Assembly (NCBI GenBank): GCA_002311865.1
Contig: DBZV01000039.1
Span: 1-14,084 of the forward strand
Direction: 5' to 3'
Length of the DNA: 14,084 nucleotides
Source: Dehalococcoidia bacterium UBA1151
GTDB lineage: Bacteria > Chloroflexota > Dehalococcoidia > Lucifugimonadales > Lucifugimonadaceae
The notes under the pieces are model-generated. The model saw only the letters and a list, made by a program, of their open reading frames with translations. It searched no databases and was not told where the DNA came from. Each line of letters starts with the position of its first letter. The stretch's first letter is position 1. The translations under genes were made by a program, and so were the position numbers. Positions 14,027 to 14,084 of this stretch are shown in pieces.

Positions 14027-14056
14027 TTTATACGTTAAGGATCAGAAACAGGGCAA
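14027..14056 (-). promoter_or_regulatory. Candidate sigma-70 promoter of lpdA
   Basis: On the minus strand, TTGCCC (14051-14056, four of six consensus bases) lies 18 bp from TATAAA (14027-14032, five of six). A start near 14020 would give a leader of about 65-70 nt before the lpdA ATG. This is the best two-box promoter seen in the window. Confidence 0.5.
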
Positions 14057-14084
14057 CGAGCGGGACATCCGGAAATGCAGGCCC

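Overview
This window looks like chromosomal DNA from a Chloroflexota bacterium, possibly Dehalococcoidia or SAR202-like. That placement is an inference from gene content and protein style (a DnaG zinc site of the form CFGAC, a short-N-terminus primary sigma factor, and an Fpg variant ending in a CRKCQPG zinc finger) and has not been checked by any search. Codon use is moderately GC-rich. No tRNA, rRNA, CRISPR array, transposase or phage gene was seen. All twelve protein genes look intact.

Layout. Positions 1-871 hold no convincing gene. They are a mosaic of short palindromes and imperfect repeats. Next come dnaG (primase) and rpoD (primary sigma factor), 4 bp apart on the plus strand and closed by a strong hairpin terminator. 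They are followed on the same strand by an Fpg/Nei-family DNA glycosylase gene and a pair of small membrane-protein genes of the DUF948/YtxH type. The YtxH gene converges on a six-gene minus-strand operon, which in transcription order (10705 down to 5922) is: TrkH/KtrB potassium channel subunit, RCK regulatory subunit (KtrA/TrkA type), UspA-like protein, a short single-domain RCK protein, a second two-domain RCK protein, and prephenate dehydratase (pheA). Several junctions are coupled, through an ATGA overlap or a ribosome site lying over the upstream stop. A 214 bp spacer separates this operon from a divergent plus-strand pair, a YihY/BrkB-family membrane protein and a TPR protein, which ends at a GNRA-loop terminator. 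A minus-strand dihydrolipoyl dehydrogenase gene with a good candidate promoter closes the window.

How the genes work together. dnaG-rpoD is the core of the classic macromolecular synthesis operon, here without rpsU beside it. The minus-strand operon is a potassium uptake module: TrkH forms the pore and RCK proteins form the nucleotide-gated cytosolic ring. It is unusual for carrying three RCK genes, one of them a half-length protein, plus a UspA-like protein and a phenylalanine biosynthesis enzyme. Most of the window is ordinary housekeeping DNA. The least explained parts are the palindrome mosaic at 1-790, a relative of which lies just after rpoD, and the make-up of the potassium operon.
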